In this document: positions 20,747-32,550 of the stretch, piece by piece
Layout: every line of letters begins with the position of its first letter
Position numbering within the stretch: position 1 is the stretch's first letter
DNA from: Gongronella butleri
Taxonomy: Eukaryota; Mucoromycota; Mucoromycetes; Mucorales; Cunninghamellaceae
Assembly: GCA_025201375.1 (NCBI GenBank)
Contig: JAIWZP010000026.1
Location: 372,001 to 436,000, forward strand
DNA: 64,000 nt
Reading direction: 5' to 3'
Notes under the pieces: model-generated
What the model was told of the DNA's origin: nothing
The model's database searches: none
What the model saw: only the letters and a program-made list of their open reading frames with translations
Position numbers and translations under genes: made by a program

Positions 20747-23291
20747 ATGCTTTTTCGCTCATTTTCGTGGAAATTGGCGACGGCACCGGTGTCCCAAGCG
20801 CTTCAAGCGTGGCCAACTTCGACCGGTCAGCGTACGTATAAAAAAATGGACACTCGCAGCGCCAATTTCTAACAAAAATCCATCATTTATGCTTTTCACA
20901 ATGCAGGATGGCTCTCAATGGCGTCCAAGACGCGAACACGCACTCTCGGCAAGTCGCAGGGCCGTGTCATCATTCTTGGTAAGAACTAAACGGCACGGGA
21001 GCAAGCTTCAATTCTTTACAGCTGACATGATGCCCTCATTTCTTTTTTTTTTTTCATGCAAATTTAAAGGTTCCGGCTGGGCAGGTATGATAGAGAGGGT
21101 CAATTCACGTGCCACGCGACCCACGAGCAAGTAGATGACACGGTGCTAATGAATGATAACGCGCCTTGTTGCTTTTAGGCTATCAGCTGCTGCGCAAACT
21201 CAACAAAAAGGATTACGATGTGACCGTGGTGTCGCCTAGGAACCATTTTGTGTTCACGCCACTGCTAGCAAGGTAAAAAGCAGGCTCCTTTGACCTCTTG
21301 GAATGCGACTGATGCGTCATTTTTATTCGATTTAGCACTACAGTCGGTAAAATCTTCTAGTTTGAGCCACAGGTACGCCGTACTAATCGTGCCCGTTGCT
21401 TAGGCACGCTCGAGTTCCGGTGCATCACGGAACCAGTGCGACAGTACGCCAAGGACATTGATTACCATCAAGCCTTTGTGGATTCCATTGACTTGAAGCG
21501 CCAGGTGATCCGATGCTCGTCCAATCTCGATGACAGTAAGCTCAATGGATGCGTGGTGCCCGTTTCAGAGGAAAAGGAGGTACCAGAAGCTGATCCATGA
21601 CCTTTTTTTTCTTAGACCGCGGCACGGAATTCGAGCTCGATTATGACAAATTGGTGATTTGTGTCGGTGCATATGCAAACACTTTTGGCACCAAGGGTGT
21701 CAAGGAGCACGGCATCTTTTTAAAGGACATCAGCGACGCCAAACGCATCCGCAAACGCGTCCTCGAGTGTAAAGCCTATAAAAAAAACAAAAAAACACCA
21801 CATTGTCTCATTTTATCGTTTTTTTTTTAATACGGGGGGGCATTGTAGGCTTTGAATTTGCCGCACAACCTGGTGTGTCGAAAGAAGTGCAAGCAGAGAA
21901 GCTGCATTTTGCCATTGTGGGCGGTGGGCCGACGGTACAAACGAAAAAAAGAGTCCATTGGTCTGGTCATCTCATTGCTTTTTTTTGTTTCGTACCAGGG
22001 CGTCGAATTTTCGGCGGAGCTGTATGACTTTATTTCAGAGGACATGTCGCGTCTGTACCCCGAGCTGCTCGATATGACGCGCATCACGGTGTACGACGTT
22101 GCACCGTCCATCCTCAGCTCATTTGACGCGAAATTGTCGGATTATGCAACCAAACGCTTCACGCGCCGCGGCATCCAAATCAAAACCAGCAAACACGTCG
22201 AGGAAGTCGGCGCCAACTTTTTGAAAACAAAGGAGGAGGGCAAAGGTAGGATAAAAAAAGATCCAGGCTTGCCAATGCCATCTGATCCACGAAATTAACG
22301 CATTTTGCATAAAATAGAGCCGTGCGGTATGGTCGTGTGGAACACTGGCCTCATGCAGAATCCTCTGGTCGAGGCATTGGACGTTGCCAAGGATGAAAAA
22401 TCGCACAGGTACGTCACGATGCCGAAAAAAAAACAAGAAAACAAATGCAATGCAGTGCTGTATGATCTCACCGCCCTCTTCTCGTTATTTGATCATGACC
22501 CGCGATTCAGAATTTTGACAAATGGTCTGCTGCAGGTCCTGGACAAATCAAAGACACCTTATGCCGGCGTGTAAGCCCCAAGGGAGGGAAGAATGCATGA
22601 CAAATGACGATGATGACGAGCTTTATTTTTTGCTTGGGATCATCAGATATGCCATTGGCGACTGCAGCACGATTGATGGGCAAGATTTGCCGGCGACGGC
22701 GCAGGTGGCAAACCAAAAAGCCTTGTACCTAAGCAGGGGTAAAAAAAAAACAAGAAAAAAAAACACGCACACGCACGCAACTAACCCTTATCCCACCCTC
22801 ATTTTAGTGCTGAATCGGCAAATCAAGGGCGACAAGCCGACGGAGGATTTCAGTTTTCGAAATATGGGCACCATGGTATGAGAAAATAAGGAAACACCCG
22901 GTTGTTGGCCAAAATGTGCCAGCCAAAGCTCACTTTTTCTGCGTCCATCTTTATTGTAGGCTTACATTGGCTCTTGGAAAGCCGTTGTGGACATGCGTTC
23001 CGTGCATGAAAAGGCAACAGAAGGTGGTTTCCTTGCATGGCTCTTTTGGCGGTAAGTGTCGGGCAATTGGTTAAGGAGGCGACGACGGAGGCGCGTCAAT
23101 AGGGGGGGGCGCACAGGGGGAGCTATTCAGGGGGGGAGCGACACGGCACTCATTTTCTTTTTTTTTTTTTTTTTTGCCCCAATTGCAGCTCGTCGTATCT
23201 TAGCATGACCGTCAGCACACGAAATAAGTTGCTGATTCCCATGTATTGGTTCCTGACCTTTTGGACGGGCCGCGATGTATCACAATTGTGA
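20747..23291 (+). CDS. Alternative (type II) NADH dehydrogenase, mitochondrial
   Basis: Fifteen exons join in phase to 466 residues: 20747-20831, 20907-20978, 21070-21084, 21179-21272, 21336-21346, 21404-21535, 21616-21768, 21849-21934, 21999-22245, 22318-22408, 22511-22570, 22647-22738, 22808-22875, 22960-23051, 23189-23291. Residues 1-35 are an Arg/Ser/Trp import signal. GSGWAG (53-58) is the FAD-binding loop, followed by [20 protein letters not shown] (212-217) is the NADH-binding loop, with [13 protein letters not shown] (around 350) closes the flavin site, and a C-terminal amphipathic region ([13 protein letters not shown]) anchors it to the membrane. It passes electrons from NADH to ubiquinone without proton pumping. 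No EF-hand insertion, so not the calcium-regulated kind. Two exons are only 15 and 11 nt long. Confidence 0.93.
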
Positions 23292-23949
23292 GACATGGGG
23301 CCAAACAGAGCAAATGCCATGGCGATGGATTTGTGTGCAAAAGTTGTCGCACGCGTGGCTTTCCTTTTTTTACTCTCTCTTTTTTTTTTTTTTTTTTTTT
23401 TGGCTGATCACGCCGCCCCATCCCCAATGGCCACGGCACGCTGGGCTGATTTTATCCGGTTTTAGAGTGCTTTTCCCTTGGCGGCCCATGGGTGGGCGTG
23501 CTCAGGCGCGCCTTGCCACGCGCGTACCCACAAACACACACAAACACACACACACACGTAGACACCATCCCGCTCACCAGATCCCCTGCCTTCCTTTTGG
23601 AGCTGAATGACGCATCCTTCAAAAATGAACCACGCTTTTTATTTTTCCTTGCTTCTCTTTTCTCTTTTTCCCTTCCTTTTTGTCTTTTTCTTTTTGTATT
23701 CTTTGTTTACTCGCTTGCCGCTTATAGACTGCCAATCCAATCCCACTGCTCACTCTTGCATGTAATAAAATGAAACAAAAAAAAAAAAACCAATTGGGCG
23801 CCATTTTTCCATCCGACTCCTCAATTCTGGTGCTGATTGCCTTTTTCTTTTTTTTCGGGTCTCTTTTTTCTTTTCCATTTTTTACGCCTTGTTGTGCACC
23901 TTTTTTGCGTCCCAATTCATCAGTTGGCACTCAATTCTTCTCCACTTTT
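23292..23949. other. Intergenic region
   Basis: T-rich and CA-rich stretches; the last 180 bases form the pyrimidine-rich leader of the next gene. An open frame continues upstream of 23950 but is Phe/Ser low-complexity. Confidence 0.4.
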
Positions 23950-25376
23950 ATGAATGCACCGCAGGCAGATACACTGCCAACTCCGCCCATGTCGCAGCCC
24001 GGCTCCTCATCTTCAACGACGACGGCCGAAGACGAGCCAATGGACCGCAAGACGATAACCGGCGACGACGAGAAGCAAAACGAGACTGCATCCGCATGCA
24101 GTCGCGCCACGTCCATGGATGTGTCGATCGGTTTAAGCGAAAAGGCATTGGGCGACGAGGAGCGCGGGACGCGACGCACACATTCACCACCGTCGCATGG
24201 CGACGACGATGATCACCATCACAACAACAATGATGATGATGATAATGATGATGAAGACACGGATCTCGTTGATAGGGAATCGATCTTTGCCCGAAAGAAA
24301 CGCCGCCGCCTTGTGATCCGTCGCATCGCCTATATGCTGCTCATGAATGCCGCCATTCCCATTGCCTTGTATTATATCCTGAAACCGCATATCGCTGCCG
24401 TATGGGCACTTGTCATCTCTAGCACACCAACCATCCTGTCCGTCATTGTGCAAGCCATCTTCATGCGGTAAAAAAAAAAAAAGGAAAAAAAATTAGAAAA
24501 GGGAGCCCATGATCGCAGCATGCATCTGATCAGCCTGCATATGGGACGCATTGACCCATTTTTTATTTTTGCTTTGTTTTGGCCACCAGTCGCGTGGACT
24601 CTATAGGGATCGCTGTGATTTTTGGTAAGGAATGATAGGACATGCGTAAAAAAAAAAGGAGGCAGTCGGAAGGGGAGGGGGGTGATCAATCCATAAGGGC
24701 CGACACCCTTTCATCATGGCCCTTTTTTTTTTTCTCTCCTCCTCAATTCGCCTTTTTTTTATATTCCCATAGGCTTTATTTTGTCGGTCATCTTAGCATC
24801 CATCAATGGCGATCCGAAACTTTTGTTATTACGAGAATCGTTTGTGTAAGTCGAGAGAGTAAGGAGCAAGCGAGAAAAAAGTGAGGAGAATTGGTCCATT
24901 TCCATTGGTTTTTGCTGATTTCACGTTTTGTTTTTGATGACTCTAGCACGGCCGGTGTAGGCTTGGTGTGCGCATTGACCTTGATACCCATCCGCGTACG
25001 TCAATTCGTGCTAAAGCCGGTGCTGTACTACCTTGCCAAGGACGTGATTCCGCTGCGCCATGTGGAATTTGATCCCAGCGAGGAACGCGAGCCCCAGGCG
25101 CGCATTGCCTTTTATTGGGAGCACTCGCAGTACATGCGGCGGCACCTGAGGATCCTGACCGCCATAGATATCCTGATTCTCGAGCTCGAGTTCGGCCTCA
25201 AGCTCTTTTACATTTTCCACTTTGACTTGGACACCGTCGTCATCCTCAGCAACTCCACACTGTCTGTCATTGGTATCCTCGTCTCGCTCTTTACTCTCTG
25301 GTACATCTTGCGCATACGGAAAAAGCTGCGCCATGACGAACCCGCCATGCTCGCACAAGCCAATGCCATCAAATAA
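23950..25376 (+). CDS. VC0807-family multi-pass membrane protein
   Basis: Four exons (23950-24467, 24590-24624, 24773-24845, 24947-25376) give 351 residues. Residues 1-115 are hydrophilic, Ser/Thr-rich and very acidic (a run of Asp and Asn with His around 78-100). Then come a basic KKRRRLVIRR and six or so hydrophobic segments. The order IAYMLLMNAAIPIALYYIL, a second helix ending IFMRR, a short loop, GDPKLLLLRESFV and a later pair of helices matches what I know of the bacterial VC0807 family, whose function is unknown. The eukaryotic N-terminal tail is an addition. The start at 23950 was preferred over the upstream TTG/ATG because it follows the T-rich leader. Family call rests on the GDP.LLLLRES motif and the topology. 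Confidence 0.75.
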
Positions 25377-25924
25377 ATAATAAAAAGTTGCATATAGAGG
25401 AAAAAATACAAATAAACAAAAATACGCGTCCTGTAGCCATGACTAGTTCAGGCAGCAAAAAGCATTTCATTTGACATACTTAAATGGATGTCGTTATTAT
25501 TCAGCCACTTTTACTTACTTTGAGAACCGGCAAGCGTTATCGATTGCTGATTACAATCATCAAACGCGACTCTTCGTTCATACTGTATATTGGACTAGGG
25601 TATAAAGTACGAATCTAAACTCCTTGTGGTGCTTTCAACATCAATGAAAAGAGACCGAATCACGGAATGGCCGATGAATCGCCAAATGGCGCATTTTATA
25701 ATTCTAACACGTTATTTCTCGACACTGACTCATCTGATGTGTATAAAAATTTTGCTGTGAAGGGTTTAAACACCATGTTCTTCCCATACCATGCTTTCAA
25801 AACGGGGATAAACTTGGCACCTGCCTAGAAAATCATGATTTGAGCGTGTTTCTTGTTTTTTAAAAATTTGTCCGCGCCATCCCATTCGACAAGGGCAATT
25901 TACAGCCCTACATCATCCTTCCAG
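25377..25924. other. Intergenic, nothing recognised
   Basis: AT-rich DNA; no open frame or repeat match that I can support. Confidence 0.4.
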
Positions 25925-26790
25925 TTCTTGGCGTTCGAATGAGCCTACCCGCGAGTCGCTGCAGCCGCTAGATGGCGCGCAATGACCATGATTAAAAACC
26001 GCCAATTTTCCAAGGGGTGCAGTCGAGGAATTGAAAACGGCCAAATTTAGGTCGTCTAATCGCCACGGCATTCAACCACATGGTAACCACATCACGTTAA
26101 TCAACAGAAATGAAAAAAAAAACCTGGGGTAAATCGATGGGTTTCCGCGTAAAATGCAATTGCGTCTTTTTTTCGCCTCAAAGAAAAGTCGACGAAAATT
26201 GGCCGCAGAGCCACGAAACACAAACCACGAGAACGAGCTCGGGCTGCTGCATATGTGGATATGGATGATCACTACAAAAAGCGCGTTCTGGCAGATTTTG
26301 ACGTGACCAGTCCATTTGCGGGGCAACTTGGACGCGTGAAAAACCGCGTCAGGCGTGGAGTTACACGCGCCGGTTCTGTATCAATTCCACGCAACTGGAG
26401 TGCCTCTTACTAGTGGACGCGCCAGCGCGGGTCCTTAGACGCGTTTTTTCTGTGCAAATCGAGATTGAAATTTCGTCTAAAATCGCTGATTGCTCGTGAA
26501 CCACAGCATGGACCTGGCCCCTCTTTGGCATTGTCCTCGGTTACTCCAAGCAATTCATCTTGTGTGAAAGTTTGGTGCGATTCTGGGAACCTGAATTTTC
26601 GATTTTGGTTTTGGAGCTTGAGACGGCTGATTTGCCGATTTGTGTCTGACGGCTCCCAAGACACGATGGAGCCGCAAGAAGTTGCATCCCGTTCGGGTAT
26701 CTAGCTTGGCTGTTCACGTTGAGACGTGTTTCGAGGCGCGGCAACCCCTCGTTCCACGAGTTACCATTGGAAACACGGATATATACGATG
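25925..26790 (-). repeat. Dispersed repeat R1, copy B (reverse orientation)
   Basis: Reverse complement aligns with 40150-40960 over its whole length: CCGCTAGATGGCGCGCAATG at 25969, the AACCACATGGTAACCACAT block near 26075, and CGTTGAGACGTGTTTCGAGG at 26718. It shows the uninterrupted site (near 26505) where copy A carries the hAT-like insertion. Confidence 0.8.
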
Positions 26791-27564
26791 ATGTGGCCAA
26801 ATCTTCGCCAAGACGGGTCATTACGCTGACAAAACTTGGCGCAAAGCTTTGATTGTGTCCGGAGAAGATGGGAACGCCGAGCAAGGCCACGATTTGCATC
26901 TTTTGGCGCGACTTGCTTGTGATTTTTTTTGGTAAAATTCATTTTTTACACATGATTATCGTCAACGCGCGTCCTACGGATGCGTGGGTGGGTCTAAACA
27001 AAAGCTAGAGCAGCATTGACGACGATTGGGATATGACAACAGCCGTGATGATTGAGATTCGTGTGTTAAAATACGAATTTGCGCAAGTTTTGGACTTTGA
27101 CAGTAGGCGGGTCGCTCGGAATCATTGCGAGTAACTTTTTTTCACGAGGCGCGCATGATGCGAGAGCAATGCAATGTGTAGTAGCATTGAGCATGGTCTA
27201 AAATGACGGCAGTTGTACCGCACAACGGCGCGGAAACGGGGTTTGACGTGCAAAATACCATTTCCTCGTCCTTGAGGGGTCCAATGGCATCAGAGTCATG
27301 CTCATCCAACAGTTCGCTGCCTCCCGGTCATTTCCAGCATTTTAAAAGAGCTGTTGCGCTCTGTTTCAGCAATGAACAAAAGAAAGAAACGAAAAAAAGG
27401 CACAAATTCATATGTTTAAGAAGGCGTGAAGGGGGATGTTTTTATTCGAATGAGGAGCGAGAAAGAGGGAGGAAGCCATCAAATCTATTTGTTCAACACA
27501 ATACCGTCGAACTAGAAGAAAGAAAAGGAAAGGGCGTCAGTGAGTATACTTTTTTTTTCGATTT
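26791..27564. other. Intergenic, nothing recognised
   Basis: No gene is supported. The region ends in the 3' flank of RPL11. Confidence 0.4.
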
Positions 27565-28282
27565 TCAATCTTTTTCAATTTGTCTTACGCGAGACTTGAA
27601 CCATTCAATGGACTCGTTCTTCTTGATCTTGTGGCTCTGGCCGACGGAAGCCTGGGCGCGCTTGCGGCGGGCAATGCGGAAGCCGGGGCGGCCCATGACG
27701 ACGTAAAAGTCCATGCCGTAGATACCAATGGAGGGATCGTACTTGATGCCGAGATCGATGTGTTCGTCGATACCGAAGCCAAAGTTGCCGGTGGCGGAGA
27801 AGTTGCGGTTGCGGAGCTCGTACTCCTTGACCTTGAGGCCACGCTCCAAGATCTCCTCGGCCTTGGGGCCGCGGACGGTCACGTGGACCGAGATCTTTTC
27901 GTTACGACGGATGCCAAAGGTACGGACGGTGTAGCGGGCCTTGGAGTAGACGGGGGTCTGACCGGTCAGCTGCTCGAGCACCTTGGCGGCACGCGTCAAA
28001 CGATCGCCAGACTCGCCAACAGAGATGTTGAGAACAAGCTTCTCAATGTTCAAAGCCTTCATGGGGTTGGTCTTGGCTTCGGCGCTCTGCAAGAAACGGT
28101 AAAAAAAAAAAAATGGGTGAGTCGATCCGTTTCATCCATCATCCATCCATCTCTTTGTGAACGGAGGGGAATGCCATCCATTATCGATTTTTATCTCTAT
28201 GCATCCATCCATTTCATGGGATCATGCGTTGTATGTGTATCTTTTGTTCTCTCTCTCGTCGTGTCATCTTGTCGCTTACCAT
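27565..28282 (-). CDS. RPL11: 60S ribosomal protein L11 (uL5)
   Basis: Exon 1 is only the start codon (28282-28280). After an intron, exon 2 (28086-27565) encodes the rest, 174 residues in all. Residues include [73 protein letters not shown] and the C-terminal [12 protein letters not shown]. These are the standard landmarks of uL5, which contacts 5S rRNA and the P-site tRNA on the large subunit. The length equals the eukaryotic norm. Codons are strongly biased to C-ending ones, as expected for a highly expressed gene. Divergent from RPS8. Confidence 0.97.
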
Positions 28283-28560
28283 GGTAATGGACGATATCGA
28301 AGGTAAAAAAGAAAGGGAAGAGAGAAAAAATTCGAAAAGGGGACGGAATGAGCGGCCTTGTTTGACAATGAGCGAAAGAGAGAGCGAGGATGGGTCCGGC
28401 CATTGTCCGGCCAATTGACACGCCGCCACCCAAAAAAGGAAGGTGGCCTGGCCCTGCCTTAGGCTTTGGAGAGGTCAAGCGGGCGCCCTTTTTCAAAGAC
28501 AGGGCGGGGCCGTCGCTTTTTTTTTTTTCTCTTCTTCTTCCTCTTTATCCTTGAATCAAT
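28283..28560. promoter_or_regulatory. Shared RPL11/RPS8 promoter with a GTCCGGCCA direct repeat
   Basis: 278 bp between two ribosomal-protein starts. GTCCGGCCA occurs twice, at 28394-28402 and 28405-28413, 11 bp apart centre to centre, i.e. on the same face of the helix. A candidate activator site for both genes; function inferred. A CT-rich leader precedes RPS8. Confidence 0.45.
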
Positions 28561-29379
28561 ATGGGTAAGCCAGCCATCCATCCATCCATCCGTCATATTA
28601 TGGACCTTTATACGTTGCTGATCTTCTTGTTTATCCATCCATAGGTATCAGTCGTGATTCTCGCCACAAGCGCAGTGCCTCTGGCGCTCGTCGTGCTCAA
28701 TACCGCAAGAAGAGAAAGTAAGCGTCTTTTCGTTTTTTTTTTTTCTTGAAGAGGCCCGTTTTTGACCTTTTTTTAATCATTTAGGTTCGAATTGGGCCGT
28801 CAGTCTGCCAACACCAAGTTGGGTGGCAAGCGTATCCACTTGGTGCGCGTCCGCGGTGGCAACTACAAGCACCGTGCCCTCCGTCTCGAGGCCGGTAACT
28901 TCTCGTGGGGCTCCGAGGGTGTTTCGCGCAAGACCCGTATCTTGACTGTGGTGTACAACGCCTCCAACAACGAGTTGGTGCGCACCAACACCTTGGTCAA
29001 GGGTGCCGTCATCCAGATCGATGCCACGCCCTTCCGCCAGTGGTACGAGTCGCACTATGCGCAGGTCCTCGGCAAGAAGAAGGCCACCCAGGCCAAGATT
29101 GACGAGGTCGAGGGCGCCGAAAAGTCCAAGTCCCAGCAAAAGAAGCTCGCCGAGCGTGCCGCCACCGCCGCCGTCGACCCTCTCTTGGATGACCAATTCG
29201 CCGCCGGCCGTCTCTACGCCATCGTCGCCTCCCGCCCCGGCCAATCCGGCCGTGCCGATGGCTACATCCTCGAAGGCAAGGAGTTGGAATTCTACATTAA
29301 GAAGATCAAGGTAAGAAAAAAATCTTTTTGTCATGGCCAATCTGCTCACTTTTATTTTTTATAGTCCAAGAAGCATTAA
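28561..29379 (+). CDS. RPS8: 40S ribosomal protein S8 (eS8)
   Basis: Four exons: 28561-28564 (ATG plus one base), 28645-28717, 28785-29310 and 29365-29379, for 205 residues. The N-terminus [17 protein letters not shown], the RKKRKFELGRQ and [10 protein letters not shown] segments, [13 protein letters not shown], the lysine-rich central loop and [13 protein letters not shown] followed by SKKH at the end are classic eS8 features. It belongs to the small-subunit body and binds 18S rRNA. The first intron begins four bases after the start, the same design as RPL11 next door. AATAAA at 29442. Confidence 0.97.
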
Positions 29380-30211
29380 ACCTCTTTCCACCCAAAAGCC
29401 TCCAATCTTTGTGTCATACTCCCTCCCTATCATTCTTTTTAAATAAAAAGTCCCGTAAAAACAAAAAAAAAAAAAATAATGAAGCGAGCTGCAGCACAGC
29501 ACCACATCTTTTGTCTCCAGAAGCGTGACCGGCACACGTATTGGGTGCAATTGTGCCGTGGTTGGGTCTCTTGTATGACCGTGGTTCGTTCAAGTCGCGT
29601 GGTGCAAAAGAAAAGAAGAGGAAAAAAGGGAAAAAAGTGTTTCCTGTCCTCTTTTCCGCGCGCCCATCCACCGCCACAGCGTGAATGATACGCGTCTGAT
29701 GAGCCAAGTATTCTTGTCCGAGTATTTCTAGGATCAGTGGATCGTCCAGATCACGTGGTGCAAAGAAAAGGACAACAGTGCGCGTTATGACTTTTCCACC
29801 GCATCCATTGATTCCGGTGCGATGCCAGTGAGTCGTGGTGCTTTCTTTTCATCTTTTAATAGCTCCCCATGCTATAACAAGGGCGTGTTAATGGCACATT
29901 TCATTCTTTTTTTCTTCCTTGGATTGTTGAACGCTTGTTTACCTCTTTGGTACACCTTGCTTCAAGCGGCAAAGCTGAATTGCATCGACCGTATTTTAAA
30001 GCTGATCAGGTAACGGAATGGTCAAGAACAAGCGATTTCTTCTGAAAATCACGACAATGATCGATTACTCGCCGTTTTGCTTTTGGCCCGACTTGTCTTT
30101 TTGGTATACAGCGGAAATTGAGGATGCGTTTTGTAAACAAGGGTTGACCACGTGTGGAGTTATTTTCACAAGAGTTGTATTGTAAAAAGTCTGTGAAATC
30201 GCACTTTGCAA

Positions 30212-30243
<32 letters not shown>

Positions 30244-30344
30244 GAAATTTGAAATGGCTTTGGAAACGATCAAACTTTTGGTATGCGCATGTGCGCCAGC
30301 ACCATTGCTCCTAATGCAGCTCAGTTTGACCCCGAGCGCGTGTC
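29380..30344. other. Intergenic, with an AAT microsatellite
   Basis: Contains AATAAA (29442-29447) for RPS8 and (AAT)10 at 30212-30241. A 63-codon hydrophobic open frame at 29822-30013 has no recognised homologue and is probably chance. Confidence 0.5.
30212..30241. repeat. AAT trinucleotide microsatellite
   Basis: Ten perfect AAT units. Confidence 0.95.
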
Positions 30345-30760
30345 TAGCCTGCGATTTATCGCAGACTATCGTTGTCTTCAGGGAATATCGCTTTTTCTCA
30401 ACAATCCCGCAATTCGATCGACTTGCAACTTTGTCCCACCGTACGGCTCGGATGTGCAGTGCAACTTTGTCGTTTGTAGCCAGGCGCCACAATGTGTTAA
30501 ACACAAGCTATTCGGGAATAGGGCAAATAATTGCAGGTCTTTGCGCGCCACATGCTTTTCCAATGACCCAATCTGCTCAAAAACAGGTATATTGCATGGA
30601 ATGCGTGGTTGTCCACCACTTTGTCGCTTTCAGCGATGTGCTACACCGCCGTACAAGGTAATTGTTCTAGTTGAAAAATTAAAAAATCCATTTCGCAATT
30701 TTTGCGAGCTTCCCACTAACAAAACCATTCAAAGCAGGGACAATTGATAGAGCTCATTGG
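30345..30760 (+). repeat. Inverted repeat R4, left copy
   Basis: Reverse-complement similarity to 31050-31475, diverged by roughly a quarter of positions. Anchors: TCGCTTTTTCTCAACAATCC here against the inverse of GGATAATCGAGAAAAAGCAA, and ATTGCATGGAATG against ATAGCATGGAATG. In both copies a frame ends with related words (EKLKNPFRNF here, EMLKDPFCNF there), so the pair may derive from a coding element, now decayed. Confidence 0.65.
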
Positions 30761-31049
30761 CTAATACAATGTAATAATCGTGTAATGAAGCGCTACAATA
30801 CCTAGGTCAAAAGGTATGTACGAAACAATTTAGTTTTCGAAAATGTATCTTCCTACCACTAAACTTCCATTCTATGATAGATTGATGCCAGCGACGCAAT
30901 TACAGCTGATGTTGTGCAGCATGCTGTGCTGTTTGGAAACAAAAGATTTGCCTTGAAATATTCACGCAAAGTACAAAATGCACCTAAACACAAACTTTCC
31001 TATCAAAATTTTCTTTTATAGGCATAGTACCGCTTCGCTGAAAGATGAA

Positions 31050-31475
31050 CATTGTACTAGACAATCAGCTCCACTGAATGTTCCTGGTTTCGAAAGGTTT
31101 AGTTGGAGGGAAAGCTACAAAATTGCAAAATGGATCTTTTAACATTTCAAATGGGATGATGACCGTCCACAACATAGTGGCGAGTTGCTGAAAGGTGCAA
31201 GTTGCAGTTTGCAATACATTCCATGCTATACACCTGTGTTTGCGTGGATTGATTGCTGCAAAGGCAAACAAAGGGTCTAGAGCTACCATCATTTTGTTCT
31301 TTGTCGTGTACAGTAGTATACATTTTCTGCATGGGAAAACGTTTCTACAGGTGACGAAATCGCAAGCGCTTCTTGTGCAGTACTGTACAGTATACAAAAT
31401 TTCAAGTTGATGCAGTAGCGGGATAATCGAGAAAAAGCAATTGTTCCTCGAAATCACGGTAGTCAGCGATTGCTT
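31050..31475 (-). repeat. Inverted repeat R4, right copy
   Basis: Partner of 30345-30760, 290 bp away, opposite orientation. Could be two opposed insertions of one element or the arms of a single foldback. Confidence 0.65.
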
Positions 31476-32550
31476 ATCGATTGGATAGGCTCCCTAGAGA
31501 AAGCTGAGCTGCTCTAGAAGCATCGATGGTGGCACACACACACGGGCATTTCACAACTTTGTAGGGTTCCAAAATCACCCCGCAGAAATGCCATGTCCAA
31601 AAATCACTTTTTGGAAAGTGCAATTTGGTCGCCTATATAAGACAGAGCTGCCGCAAAATTCACATTACAGATGGGGTCTCAATCGCTTGCATCAAACGCG
31701 CCGTCCATATCCAAGTTACATTAGTTGTACGTGGTAAATTGGCAGAAAGTGGGCTATTTGGGCGTGACGACGTATTTTCAGAGGAATGATTGCAACATGA
31801 ACTCTTTGTTCGGATTATCCCCTTGCTATAATCACCCTGCTTTGCCATTGGCCTTTTGCAAAATTGAAAAGACAGGCGTGTGTTTGCAAAACACTCGATT
31901 ATGTCTGCAAAGCAGCTCGTCGACATTTCAAAACACGACTTTTTTCAAGTCAGGCGGATGTTCAAACGTTCCCAACACGACCGACTAGACGCTTTCGCTA
32001 TGATATGATAAAAGAATCCTGATTGGGAGAGCTGCGGATGAGCAGGGTCTTGAATCCAGCTCAGGTTGTACCGCCTTGTCCCCAAGGCCCCAACTTGCTC
32101 GCCAGCGATCTGAAACTAGGTACGCAACACATGGCATGCGATAAATCATACATTTTCAGTGTGTCCCACGGTCCACCTATAAAAGTCGCGCTGAATGCGA
32201 CAAAACAAAAATCCTGTTTTCAAGCTGAAAGTGGCGCTCCCAAATCTTAAATAAACAATGGGGGTTTGCCAATTGTCAAGTGGTGCGCGTGGGAGACTTT
32301 GCAAACCGTATGATACGCGTGCTTGTTTTTTGTTCAAAATATTACCATTTCAGGGAAAAAGGCACTAAATGGGCAATAGATAGTCCTTGGCTAAACCTTA
32401 TTTCTCGGCATCGCACAGAAAATGCTCCATTGCACAAACAATGAACAATACAGCTTTACAAAACCTTATTTCTCATATGAAATAACTGGATAAACAAAAA
32501 ATTGGTGTCCTTTTGAATCTTTTTCTTTTCAATTGATTGTAAACAAGCCA
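31476..32550. other. Intergenic, upstream of the transporter
   Basis: No gene or repeat supported beyond the R4 edge. Confidence 0.4.

Noticed and set aside
27580..28287. 235-codon frame opposite RPL11, and a 190-codon frame opposite RPS8 (28777-29349)
   Set aside because: Caused by strong codon bias of the sense genes; Leu/Gly/Val/Asp-rich without domains.
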